A stretch of DNA of 64,000 nucleotides from Pedobacter suwonensis. GTDB lineage: Bacteria; Bacteroidota; Bacteroidia; Sphingobacteriales; Sphingobacteriaceae. Of this stretch, positions 26,455 through 34,714 are shown one piece after another; the stretch's first letter is position 1, and each line of letters starts with the position of its first letter. The position numbers were made by a program, and so were the translations under genes. The DNA is taken from the NCBI RefSeq assembly GCF_900111825.1, contig NZ_FOJM01000003.1, positions 368,531-432,530 on the forward strand. Direction: 5' to 3'. Under the pieces are notes generated by a model. The model made no database searches, was not told where the DNA came from, and saw only the letters and a program-made list of their open reading frames with translations.

Positions 26455-26574
26455 CAGGGATTCTATTTCGGTTTGGTTCTATGCTGCAGCAATCGCTCAC
26501 ATTCAAACAAATATCTACACTAAACGATAAAATCATATTCTTGTTTTGAGTAAGGCCAAGAAAATAGCCTTAAA

Positions 26575-26604
26575 CAAAAAACGTCCCGATTAAATCGGGA
26601 CGTT
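26575..26604 (-). terminator. intrinsic terminator after the zinc-ribbon gene
   Basis: On the minus strand AACGTCCCGAT and ATCGGGACGTT form a stem with a short loop, then TTTTTGTTT. It follows the zinc-ribbon gene stop codon by 22 nt. Confidence 0.88.
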
Positions 26605-26625
26605 CAAATACTTTTATTATTTAGC

Positions 26626-27369
26626 TTAAGCCTCTGCTACTTCGTGTGTTAGCGCTTCATCAACCAAAATACGACCACAGTGTTCGCAAACGATAATTTT
26701 TTTACGTTGGCGAATATCTAACTGGCGTTGCGGTGGAATCTGGTTAAAACATCCGGAACAAGAATCACGATCAATGGTTACTACAGCTAAACCATTCACT
26801 GCATTTTTGCGTAAACGTTTATAAGCAACCAATAAGCGTTCTTCGATTTGAGGTTCCGCTTTATCTGCTTTCTTTTGTAAATCCTGCTCCTCTTTTTCAG
26901 TTTCGGCAGTAATTACATCCAGTTCTGCTTTTTTAGCTTCCAAATCTTTTTTTCTTCCATCTAATTCGGCTTTAGCAGCTTCATAGATTTCAGTTTTTGA
27001 AGTGATTTCGAAACCATGTTCTTTAATTTTCTTTTCAGAAACCTGGATATCTAAACCCTGAATCTCAATTTCTTTGGTTAAAGCATCGTATTCACGGTTA
27101 TTTTTAACTTCTTTTAATTGAGAATCATATCTTTTGATGGCAGCCTGCGCATCTTTGATTGTATTTTTACGCGTTACGATCGAATCTTCAAGATCATCAA
27201 GCTCACCTTTAATTTTTGCAATTCTAGTTTCCAGTCCTAGAACGTCATCCTCAAGGTCGGCAACTTCCATCGGTAACTCGCCACGTACTTGGCGGATTTT
27301 ATCAATTTTCGTGTGGATATTTTGTAATTCGTATAAAGCTTTTAGCTTTTGTTCTACGGTTTGTTCCAT
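26626..27369 (-). CDS. coiled-coil protein with C4 zinc ribbon
   Basis: The 247-residue protein has a long coiled coil (about 10-180) and a C-terminal zinc ribbon with two Cys pairs: CSGCFNQIPPQ and VCEHCGRILVD. This matches the family represented by Helicobacter HP0958 and chlamydial CT398. Members have been linked to RNA binding or secretion-system assembly, and the role in Bacteroidota is unknown. Start and upstream Nif3 stop overlap as TAATG, so the two are translationally coupled. Confidence 0.87.
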   Translation of the reverse strand: MEQTVEQKLKALYELQNIHTKIDKIRQVRGELPMEVADLEDDVLGLETRIAKIKGELDDLEDSIVTRKNTIKDAQAAIKRYDSQLKEVKNNREYDALTKEIEIQGLDIQVSEKKIKEHGFEITSKTEIYEAAKAELDGRKKDLEAKKAELDVITAETEKEEQDLQKKADKAEPQIEERLLVAYKRLRKNAVNGLAVVTIDRDSCSGCFNQIPPQRQLDIRQRKKIIVCEHCGRILVDEALTHEVAEA

Positions 27370-28466
27370 TAAAACAAGTAATTTATGGGGTTTGTATTTT
27401 GCTCCGTTAAACGGATTGCAAAGTTAGTAAATTTTTTCTGAATAATTTCAAGCAATAAATTTGAGGTAAATTGTTCAGTTTCAAAGTGTCCGATGTCTGC
27501 AATGATCAATTTTTCTTCCGCGTCAAAAAACTCGTGGTATTTAAAATCTGCGGTAATAAATGCATCGGCCCCGGCAGCTATGGCTTCTTTTAACAGGAAG
27601 CTTCCCGAACCTCCGCAAACCGCAACTTTCTTAATCCTTTTGCCAATTACTTCTGTATGCCTAACCACTTTAGCCTGCATCCTATCTTTCACCAGATGCA
27701 GAAAATCATAAGCATCCATATCGTATTCCAGCCAGCCTACCATACCCGAACCCACCAGCTGATGCTTATTTTCGAGTTTATAAATGTCGTAGGCCACTTC
27801 CTCGTATGGATGGTTTTCAAACAAAGCAACGAGGATTTTTCGTTCAGCCTGGGTAGGGTAAACCATTTCGATCCGTATTTCGGCCTCCCGGTGGCGAACA
27901 CCTTTTTCACCAACAAAAGGGTCGGAATCTTCATTTCCTTTGAATGTGCCAAAACCATCAGCGTTGAAACTGCATTCGCTATAATTACCAATGGTACCTG
28001 CACCAGCATAAAACAATGCCGACCGCAGTTGCTCAGCCTGGGCCTGTGGACAATAAGTAACCAATTTCTTCAACAGCCCTGCTTTTGGCGAAAGTACTTT
28101 AGTACCTGTTAAACCTAAACGTTCACAGATCCTAGCATTTACCCCGGTATGAATACTGTCTAAATTGGTATGAATGGCATATAGTGCAATATTATTCCTG
28201 ATTGCCTTTAAAACCACACGCTCTACATAGTTTTTACCATTAAGCTTTTTTAGTCCTTTAAAAACTATCGGGTGATGGGTAATGATCAAATTGCATCCTG
28301 TCGAAATGGCTTCATCTACAATTTTCTCTACACAATCCAAAGCCACCAAAGCAGCACGGATTTCCATGTTTGGATCCCCCACAATTAAACCAGAGTTATC
28401 ATAGTCTTCCTGATAATTAAGCGGAGCGATGCTTTCTAAATAATTGGTAATTTCAGCTAATTTCAT
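27369..28466 (-). CDS. Nif3-like dinuclear metal centre protein
   Basis: The 365-residue protein belongs to the NIF3/YbgI family. Metal-binding segments are NLIITHHPIVFKG, HTNLDS near residue 100, and IGHFETEQF near the C-terminus. The central insert of about 100 residues (PII-like domain) matches the long YqfO subtype. Family members form hexameric toroids with two metal ions per subunit; a GTP cyclohydrolase-related name is often attached without firm support. Coupled to the zinc-ribbon gene, a pairing conserved in Bacteroidota. Confidence 0.9.
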   Translation of the reverse strand: MKLAEITNYLESIAPLNYQEDYDNSGLIVGDPNMEIRAALVALDCVEKIVDEAISTGCNLIITHHPIVFKGLKKLNGKNYVERVVLKAIRNNIALYAIHTNLDSIHTGVNARICERLGLTGTKVLSPKAGLLKKLVTYCPQAQAEQLRSALFYAGAGTIGNYSECSFNADGFGTFKGNEDSDPFVGEKGVRHREAEIRIEMVYPTQAERKILVALFENHPYEEVAYDIYKLENKHQLVGSGMVGWLEYDMDAYDFLHLVKDRMQAKVVRHTEVIGKRIKKVAVCGGSGSFLLKEAIAAGADAFITADFKYHEFFDAEEKLIIADIGHFETEQFTSNLLLEIIQKKFTNFAIRLTEQNTNPINYLF

Positions 28467-28523
28467 TCGATAAATATAGAAATTTCATTGTTTTCTTTTT
28501 TCTGTCATGAAAGTTCATTAAAC

Positions 28524-28558
28524 AAAAAAGTCCGCATCCAATTTATTTGGATACGGAC
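28524..28558 (-). terminator. intrinsic terminator after the TM2-domain gene
   Basis: On the minus strand GTCCGTATCCA and TGGATGCGGAC (one G-T pair) form an 11-bp stem followed by TTTTTTG. Confidence 0.85.
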
Positions 28559-28580
28559 CTAAGTATTGAGATTAATTATC

Positions 28581-28967
28581 TTAGAATTTTCCCGCTTGTT
28601 GGAATCCACCTCCCATTCTTACCATCTGTAAGCTTTCGAAAACCATTTTCTGGTTGTATTCAAAAGCAAGTGTTTTGTGGTTTACCACATCGATAATCGA
28701 ACCGATAAAGCATAAACCGGCAGTTAAAAGGTACAAAATACCCATACCGATCTGGCCTATGATAAACCTTTGCAAGCCTGGAACAGCAAACAATCCGATT
28801 AAACAAAAAATCAACATATCTGATGGATTTTTTCTTTTGCTGCTGTAAACCATCAGGAAATTACGTAACTGCTCTTCAGTTAAACCGGTTGTGGCTTGTT
28901 GTAAATATGAGTATTCCTCTGGTGTTATACCTGGTAACGACATTAGAGGTGATTGAAATATATCCAT
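28581..28967 (-). CDS. TM2-domain membrane protein
   Basis: The 128-residue protein has two hydrophobic segments (about 55-72 and 78-98; LIGLFAVPGLQRFIIGQIGMGILYLL), the TM2 pattern, with an N-terminal cytosolic part rich in Glu and Gln (LTEEQLRNFLMVYSSKRK). Function unknown. It starts 5 nt after the DUF2752 stop codon, so both form one unit with a terminator behind it. Confidence 0.8.
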   Translation of the reverse strand: MDIFQSPLMSLPGITPEEYSYLQQATTGLTEEQLRNFLMVYSSKRKNPSDMLIFCLIGLFAVPGLQRFIIGQIGMGILYLLTAGLCFIGSIIDVVNHKTLAFEYNQKMVFESLQMVRMGGGFQQAGKF

Positions 28968-28972
28968 GGTTT

Positions 28973-29275
28973 CTATGTATTTGTGGTTAAAACTTTAAAC
29001 TTCTTTTTGTTCCTTATCAATGTGCAAATTCTATAAATTATAATTAAAAGTGCCGGAAAACCAAACCAATGTTCGGAAAAGCTTTCGGTAAACTCGCCAT
29101 GTAAAATATGACTGATTGACCTGCCTATGCCACACCCCGGACACCAATCCTCAAAGCCCAAATTGGCTAAAGGACAAAGTGTAAAATGATGTTGGTGGCC
29201 ATCCGCCGTTGCCAGTAATATTAAAGCTGTTAACCAGAAAAAAAGTTCCAGTGGAAAGCTTTTAATGTACTTCAT
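28973..29275 (-). CDS. DUF2752 membrane protein
   Basis: The 100-residue protein has two membrane segments and the DUF2752 core: CPLANLGFEDWCPGCGIGRS followed by HGEFTESFSEHWFGFPAL. The conserved CxxCG with GR suggests metal or redox chemistry, but no function is established. Paired with the TM2 gene directly downstream, an association frequent in Bacteroidota. Confidence 0.85.
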   Translation of the reverse strand: MKYIKSFPLELFFWLTALILLATADGHQHHFTLCPLANLGFEDWCPGCGIGRSISHILHGEFTESFSEHWFGFPALLIIIYRICTLIRNKKKFKVLTTNT

Positions 29276-29493
29276 TGTTTCACTTTTTATAACATTTAGA
29301 GGCTATAGAACTACCTTTGTTACACCGATTTGCCCTTAATCGACGAAAGGGGAATATATTTCGACCAAACGAACGATCCCATCTAAGAATAAGTTTTCGT
29401 TTTTTCCCAAATCTGATTATTCTATCACAACCCTGCCAAAAATAGTTAAAAAAACCTTTACACAAATTGCGGGTTAATATTAAAAGATAAGCT

Positions 29494-29501
29494 TATTTTT
29501 G
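29494..29501 (+). promoter_or_regulatory. promoter -7 box placed for a near-leaderless mfd mRNA
   Basis: TATTTTTG matches TAnnTTTG exactly and ends 4 nt before the TTG start codon of mfd, so transcription would begin at or very near the first codon. The -33 element is weak (a TTG at 29467 is too far). Confidence 0.45.
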
Positions 29502-29505
29502 TGCC

Positions 29506-32500
29506 TTGAACATCCGCGATTTAATAAACAGATACAAAACCGACGATAGGGTAACTCAATTTACCAAAGCGTTGAACAGCAGCAAAAACCCAAAGATACA
29601 ATTAAAGGGATTGGTGGGTTCGGCTGATGCTATTGTTGCACTTTCTTCTTATTTCCTGTTACATAAGCCCCTTCTGTTCGTTTTGCCTGATAGGGAAGAA
29701 GCCGCTTATTTTCAGTCTGACCTTGAAAGTGTATTGGATAAACAGGTTTTACTATTTCCTTCATCGTACCGAAAATCTTTCGATTTCACCCAGGTAGATA
29801 CCGCTAACGTGCTGGCCCGTGCGGAAGTACTGAACGAGCTGAATCATGATTCGGAATACGGAAAAATTGTAGTTTCCTATCCTGAAGCCATTGCCGAAAA
29901 GGTGATAGATCGCTCTGCGCTTGAAAAAAACACTTTAGAAATCAGTTTGGGCGCCAAACTGGGCATTGATTTTATCAATGAATTTCTAATTGATTATGAT
30001 TTTGACAGAAGAGATTTTGTTTACGAACCCGGGCAGTTTTCCATCCGAGGTGGCATTGTAGATATTTTCTCGTTCTCCTCTGATCTTCCTTATCGCATCG
30101 AGTTTTTTGGTGACGAAGTAGAAAGCATCAGAAGTTTTGAAATTGAAAGCCAGCTGTCGGTTGCCGAAGTTAAATCGCTTACCATTGTTCCAAATGTTCA
30201 GGCCAAGTTTTTAACCGAAAGTAACATCAGTATTCTCGATTATATCGATCAGGACACGCAACTCTGGTTTAAAGACGTAGAATTTACCCTGGATATTGTT
30301 AAAGCCGGTTTTAAAAAGGCTGTTGAACTTTGGAAAGCCTTGCCAGCGGCAGATAAAAGTCAAAACCCGGAGTGGATTGATCCTAAATTTGCTTTTACGG
30401 ATGAAAAGTTATTGGGCGATCACCTTCAGGATTTCCCGTTGGTAGAATTCGGGAAACAGTTTTTCTATAAAACAGATAATCGTTTTGAATTCGAAACCAA
30501 GCCACAACCATCATTTAATAAAGATTTCAATCTGCTGATTCACAACCTTAAGGAAAATGAAAAGGCTGGAATCGTTAATTTTATTTTTACCGATTCGCCT
30601 AAGCAGATTGAGCGTTTATATGCCATTTTAGAAGATATTGACAAAACGGCCAAATTTACACCAATCAACAGCATGCTGCGCGAGGGTTTTGTTGATCCGC
30701 AGATCCAAACGGCATTTTACACTGATCACCAGATTTTCGACCGTTACTACAAATACAAGCTTAAAAAAGGTTATCAAAAAAGTCAGGCCATTACCCTAAA
30801 AGATTTGAGGGAACTAAAATCCGGCGATTATGTTACCCATATCGATCATGGTATTGGTAAGTATGCCGGACTTGAAAAAGTTGAGGTGAACGGCAAAACC
30901 CAGGAAATGATCCGTTTAGTTTATGCCGATAACGACCTGCTTTACGTCAACATCAACTCCCTAAACCGGATTGCTAAGTACAGCGGTAAGGAAAGCGGCG
31001 TTCCTAAAATGAATAAGCTGGGTACCGATGCCTGGGATAAGTTAAAAAAAACCACTAAAAAAAAAGTTAAAGATATCGCGCGGGATTTGATCAAGCTTTA
31101 TGCCTTGCGCAAAACCCAGGCCGGAACAGCATTCTCTCCAGATAGTTATTTACAGACCGAATTAGAGGCTTCTTTTATTTATGAAGATACCCCCGATCAG
31201 TTAAAAGCCACCCAGGACGTGAAAAAGGATATGGAATCACCACATCCAATGGACCGTTTGGTGTGTGGTGATGTTGGCTTTGGAAAGACAGAAATTGCCG
31301 TACGTGCTGCATTTAAAGCGGTAGCTGATGGTAAACAGGCTGCCGTTCTGGTACCAACAACCATTTTAGCTTTACAACATTTTAAAACTTTCTCCTCCCG
31401 TTTAAAGGATTTCCCGGTAACGGTCGATTATATTAACCGTTTTAAAACGAATAAACAGATTAAAGATACCCTGGCTGAAGCCGCAGCCGGCAAAGTTGAC
31501 ATTTTAATTGGAACACACCGTTTGCTTAGCAAGGATGTCAAATTTAAAGATCTTGGCATCATGATTATTGATGAAGAGCAAAAGTTTGGCGTTACTGCAA
31601 AAGAAAGGTTAAAAGCCATACGGGTAAATGTTGATACCTTAACCCTTACAGCCACTCCAATTCCAAGAACGCTGCATTTTTCTTTAATGGGGGCAAGGGA
31701 TTTATCTATTATAAGTACGCCACCGCCGAACCGGCAGCCCGTTAGCACCGAATTGCATGTTTTTAACGATAAATTAATCCAGGAAGCCGTGCAGTTTGAA
31801 CTGGATCGCGGCGGACAGGTGTTCTTTATCCATAACCGGGTAAATGACCTGATGCAATTAGGTGGGTTAATCCAGAAACTGGTTCCAAAAGCAAGGATTG
31901 GTATTGCGCATGGCCAATTAGATGGAGATGCTTTGGAAGATGTGATGCTTGATTTCATTAACGGAGAAAAAGATGTTTTGGTAGCCACAACTATTATTGA
32001 AGCAGGTTTAGATATCCCAAATGCCAATACCATCATCATCAACCATGCACACATGTTTGGTTTGAGCGATCTGCACCAAATGCGTGGCCGTGTAGGCCGG
32101 AGCAACAAAAAAGCTTTCTGTTATTTACTTTCGCCTCCTTTATCTACCTTAACTTCTGAGGCCCGGAAACGTTTAAGTGCCATTGAAGAGTTTTCTGATC
32201 TCGGCAGTGGCTTTAATGTGGCCATGCGCGATTTGGATATCCGTGGAAGTGGAAATTTATTAGGTGCCGAGCAGAGTGGGTTCATCGCCGAAATCGGTTT
32301 TGAAATGTACCATAAGATACTGGATGAAGCCATTCAGGAATTGAAAGAAGCTGAGTTTAAAGGCCTGTTCGAAAATGAACCTGCCCGTCCGTTTGTAGGC
32401 TTTACACAGGTAGATACCGATCTTGAATTATATATTCCTGATGCTTACATTACCAATATTACTGAGCGTTACAATTTATACACCGAGCTTTCTAAGCTTG

Positions 32501-32844
32501 ACAACGAAGCTGAATTAGCCGTTTTCGAAAAACACCTGGCCGATCGTTTCGGACCTATACCCCCGCAAGTAAAAACCATGCTCAGCGTAGTGCGGTTACA
32601 GTGGTTGGGTAAAAAATTAGGATTCGAAAAAATCAGTTTTAAGAAAAATAGCTTAAGAGGATATTTTTTAAGTGATAAACAGTCAGCTTATTTCGACTCA
32701 AATACCTTTACCAAAATTTTAACTTTTGCGCAGAACCATCCGCGCATGTGCAATTTAAAGGAAGTAAAGAATACACTTAGAATTGCTTTTGATAATGTAA
32801 AAACCGTTGAAGAAGCGATTGAAACTTTAGAGCTGATCGATTAA
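29506..32844 (+). CDS. mfd: transcription-repair coupling factor Mfd
   Basis: The 1112-residue ATPase releases stalled RNA polymerase and recruits UvrA. The start codon is TTG (MNIRDLINRYK); there is no ATG in frame nearby that keeps the N-terminus. Order: UvrB-like region (to about 330), RNA-polymerase interaction domain (DYVTHIDHGIGKYAGLEKVE near 445), helicase with Walker A CGDVGFGKTEIAVRAA near 587, DEEQ box near 688, TATPIPRTLH, motif VI RGRVGRSNKKAFCYLL, and the C-terminal TRCF domain. Preceded by a promoter-like box only a few bases upstream. Confidence 0.96.
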   Translation: MNIRDLINRYKTDDRVTQFTKALNSSKNPKIQLKGLVGSADAIVALSSYFLLHKPLLFVLPDREEAAYFQSDLESVLDKQVLLFPSSYRKSFDFTQVDTANVLARAEVLNELNHDSEYGKIVVSYPEAIAEKVIDRSALEKNTLEISLGAKLGIDFINEFLIDYDFDRRDFVYEPGQFSIRGGIVDIFSFSSDLPYRIEFFGDEVESIRSFEIESQLSVAEVKSLTIVPNVQAKFLTESNISILDYIDQDTQLWFKDVEFTLDIVKAGFKKAVELWKALPAADKSQNPEWIDPKFAFTDEKLLGDHLQDFPLVEFGKQFFYKTDNRFEFETKPQPSFNKDFNLLIHNLKENEKAGIVNFIFTDSPKQIERLYAILEDIDKTAKFTPINSMLREGFVDPQIQTAFYTDHQIFDRYYKYKLKKGYQKSQAITLKDLRELKSGDYVTHIDHGIGKYAGLEKVEVNGKTQEMIRLVYADNDLLYVNINSLNRIAKYSGKESGVPKMNKLGTDAWDKLKKTTKKKVKDIARDLIKLYALRKTQAGTAFSPDSYLQTELEASFIYEDTPDQLKATQDVKKDMESPHPMDRLVCGDVGFGKTEIAVRAAFKAVADGKQAAVLVPTTILALQHFKTFSSRLKDFPVTVDYINRFKTNKQIKDTLAEAAAGKVDILIGTHRLLSKDVKFKDLGIMIIDEEQKFGVTAKERLKAIRVNVDTLTLTATPIPRTLHFSLMGARDLSIISTPPPNRQPVSTELHVFNDKLIQEAVQFELDRGGQVFFIHNRVNDLMQLGGLIQKLVPKARIGIAHGQLDGDALEDVMLDFINGEKDVLVATTIIEAGLDIPNANTIIINHAHMFGLSDLHQMRGRVGRSNKKAFCYLLSPPLSTLTSEARKRLSAIEEFSDLGSGFNVAMRDLDIRGSGNLLGAEQSGFIAEIGFEMYHKILDEAIQELKEAEFKGLFENEPARPFVGFTQVDTDLELYIPDAYITNITERYNLYTELSKLDNEAELAVFEKHLADRFGPIPPQVKTMLSVVRLQWLGKKLGFEKISFKKNSLRGYFLSDKQSAYFDSNTFTKILTFAQNHPRMCNLKEVKNTLRIAFDNVKTVEEAIETLELID

Positions 32845-32847
32845 AAA

Positions 32848-32911
32848 ACATTAATTGAGTCAGTCTATTGACTGAATTAACATTAATTGAGTCAGTCTAT
32901 TGACTGAATTA
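32848..32911. promoter_or_regulatory. duplicated 32-bp operator-like dyad
   Basis: Two identical 32-bp units (32848-32879 and 32880-32911) each contain the near-palindrome AATTGAGTCA-N6-TGACTGAATT (32853-32878 and 32885-32910), with 9 of 10 arm pairs. The spacing is about three helical turns. The second unit covers the TTG (32900-32902) that serves as -33 element. This looks like a tandem operator that would block the promoter when bound. Confidence 0.6.
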
Positions 32912-32930
32912 ACGTTTTTACCTATATTTG
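32900..32930 (+). promoter_or_regulatory. promoter of the AAA ATPase gene
   Basis: TTG at 32900-32902, a 20-nt spacer and TATATTTG at 32923-32930 match the Bacteroidota TTG/TAnnTTTG promoter. The box ends 6 nt before the ATG at 32937, so the mRNA would be leaderless or nearly so. Confidence 0.6.
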
Positions 32931-32936
32931 GCTTAA

Positions 32937-34073
32937 ATGGAAAGTCAAATTGTTAGAGCTTTGAAGCCGATTATCCTTAACAAAATTGGGAAAAACAAAG
33001 TAATCCTAATATTCGGAACAAGGCGGGTAGGTAAAACCTGGTTGGTAGAAAGCATTACCAAAGACGCGAACATCAACTACCTTTCTTTAAATGGGGAAGA
33101 CCAGGATGTACAGGTATTGCTTTCAACCCGAACAGCTGCCAATTACAAAAGGGTTTTGGGTGATGCCAAGCTACTCATTATTGACGAAGCCCAGGTTATA
33201 CCTGAAATCGGAAAAATATTAAAGTTACTCATCGATACTTTTAAAGATCTTACCATTATCGCAAGTGGATCATCTACTTTCGATTTATCAAACCAAACAG
33301 GTGAACCCTTAAGCGGAAGAAGTTTAACTTACCATCTTTACCCCATAGCACAAGTTGAGTTGGATAAACAGGAAAATGGTTTACAAACCACCCAAAATCT
33401 GGAAGAAAGATTAATTTTTGGTTCTTATCCTGAGTTATTCCACCTGAATTCATTAGCTGAAAAAGCACAGTATTTAACAGAACTGGTTAAATCTTATCTC
33501 TTAAAAGATATTTTGATGTATGAGAACATCCAAAATAGCGCTAAACTACTGGAATTATTAAAACTGATTGCCTATCAGGTAGGATCGGAAGTTTCAATTG
33601 ATGAGATTTCCCGTAATCTGGGTATCAGCAAAAATACGGTAGATCGTTACCTTGATTTACTCTCAAAGGTTTTTATCATTTATAAAATTGGCGGATATAG
33701 TAATAATTTACGGAAAGAAGTTACGAAATCATCCAAATGGTATTTTTACGACAATGGGATCCGGAACGCAATCGTAAACGATTTCAGGTTGTTAGCCTTA
33801 AGGAACGATCAGGGTATTTTATGGGAAAACTACTGCTTTAGCGAACGCATTAAAAAAATGGAGTACGAACAGCAAAGTGCCACTTATTTCTTTTGGAGAA
33901 CCTATGATCAACAAGAAATAGACCTAATTGAAATTAACAACGGAGAAATGTTAGCTGCCGATTTTAAATGGGGAAACCAAAAGAAGAAAATCCCGGGCTT
34001 TTTTGCCAAAAACTATCCTCAAGCCAGTTTCTCCGTAATTAACAAAGAAAATTATTTAGATTTTATATTATAA
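32937..34073 (+). CDS. AAA_14/DUF4143 ATPase
   Basis: The 378-residue protein has an AAA domain with Walker A FGTRRVGKTWLVESI near residue 30 and Walker B LLIIDEAQ near 85, then a winged-helix-like segment (ISRNLGISKNTVDRYLDLLS near 230) and a PD-(D/E)xK-like DUF4143 C-terminus (YFFWRTYDQQEIDLIEI, then AADFKWG). Proteins of this type are widespread and often mobile or associated with toxin-like functions; their role is unresolved. The gene has its own promoter under a duplicated dyad and is coupled to a DUF3820 gene (TAATG). Confidence 0.85.
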   Translation: MESQIVRALKPIILNKIGKNKVILIFGTRRVGKTWLVESITKDANINYLSLNGEDQDVQVLLSTRTAANYKRVLGDAKLLIIDEAQVIPEIGKILKLLIDTFKDLTIIASGSSTFDLSNQTGEPLSGRSLTYHLYPIAQVELDKQENGLQTTQNLEERLIFGSYPELFHLNSLAEKAQYLTELVKSYLLKDILMYENIQNSAKLLELLKLIAYQVGSEVSIDEISRNLGISKNTVDRYLDLLSKVFIIYKIGGYSNNLRKEVTKSSKWYFYDNGIRNAIVNDFRLLALRNDQGILWENYCFSERIKKMEYEQQSATYFFWRTYDQQEIDLIEINNGEMLAADFKWGNQKKKIPGFFAKNYPQASFSVINKENYLDFIL

Positions 34074-34294
34074 TGTTAGATCCCTCCTTATTACTCGATT
34101 TAGTAAAAATGCAAATGCCTTACGGGAAATATAAAGGTTACCTGATCTGTAATATTCCAGAAAGCTATTTGCTATGGTATAAGGATAAGGGTTTCCCGAA
34201 AGGCAAATTAGGCGATTTAATGGCTACCATGTTCGAAATCAGGGTGAATGGTTTGGAGTATTTATTAACGCCGTTGAAGAATCAGCAGCAGTAA
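34073..34294 (+). CDS. DUF3820 family protein
   Basis: The 73-residue protein matches DUF3820: MPYGKYKGYLICNIPESYLL and the C-terminal FPKGKLGDLMA. The domain has been linked by name to quorum-sensing-regulated factors in Pseudomonas, but its activity is unknown. Start overlaps the ATPase stop by one base, so both are probably translated together. Confidence 0.85.
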   Translation: MLDPSLLLDLVKMQMPYGKYKGYLICNIPESYLLWYKDKGFPKGKLGDLMATMFEIRVNGLEYLLTPLKNQQQ

Positions 34295-34389
34295 GTTTCC
34301 CGAGCCATTGTCATCCTGAGGAATAATTTATGATATAAAAATCAATATGATTGACAGAAGTATTTAATGGAAATAAGCCTCTAAGAGGA

Positions 34390-34487
34390 TCGTTATTGCG
34401 GGAAGGCTTTTTCAGCCGACGAAGCAATCTTACAGCAAGGATCATTAGCATGAAAGATTGCTTCGTCATTCCTCCTCGCAAGGACGA
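34390..34487. repeat. palindromic intergenic repeat, family 1
   Basis: The 34295-34714 gap holds two elements; this is the first. Inner arms ACGAAGCAATCTTA (34419-34432) and AAGATTGCTTCGT (34454-34466) are complementary. The ends differ: the left end carries GGAAGGCTTTTTCAGCCG, the right end CCTCCTCGCAAGGACGA. The copy at 48.7 kb has the same two ends in the opposite order. Confidence 0.7.
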
Positions 34488-34584
34488 CTTTTTTAGAGAT
34501 TCTGTCAATGGTAGCGGAGTGTCGAAGATCCTAAAACGATCGTCCCCCTGAATTTTTTTTCAGGATTTAACACCCCTCAGTTAC

Positions 34585-34690
34585 CGTCATTTCGAGCGAA
34601 GTGCAACGAAGCAGAGAACCCGAAGGCTCAGCGAAGCTAAATCTGTCTCGAGATAGATCTCTCCATTGCGCTGCGCTCCAGTCGAAATGA
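34585..34690. repeat. palindromic intergenic repeat, family 2
   Basis: The ends CGTCATTTCGAGCGAAG and AGTCGAAATGA are partly complementary and enclose GCAGAGAACC and AGATCTCTCCATTGCGCTGC. Related copies lie at 35.5 kb and 51.4 kb. Confidence 0.65.
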
Positions 34691-34714
34691 TTTTTATATC
34701 TGCAGGAAACAAAT

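Noticed and set aside
27657..28112. 151-codon open frame on the plus strand across the Nif3-like gene
   Set aside because: It is antisense to conserved metal-binding segments; no start context or domain.
29280..29465. 61-codon frame upstream of mfd on the minus strand
   Set aside because: Basic, low-complexity translation without homology cues, in a region expected to hold promoters.
31428..32108. 226-codon open frame on the minus strand across mfd
   Set aside because: It lies opposite the conserved helicase region of Mfd and has no family features.
32848..32911. CRISPR array
   Set aside because: Two adjoining identical units without spacers; better explained as a duplicated operator dyad.
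34351..34551. Short open frame in the 34.3-34.6 kb gap
   Set aside because: It is made of palindromic repeat sequence and is not a gene.
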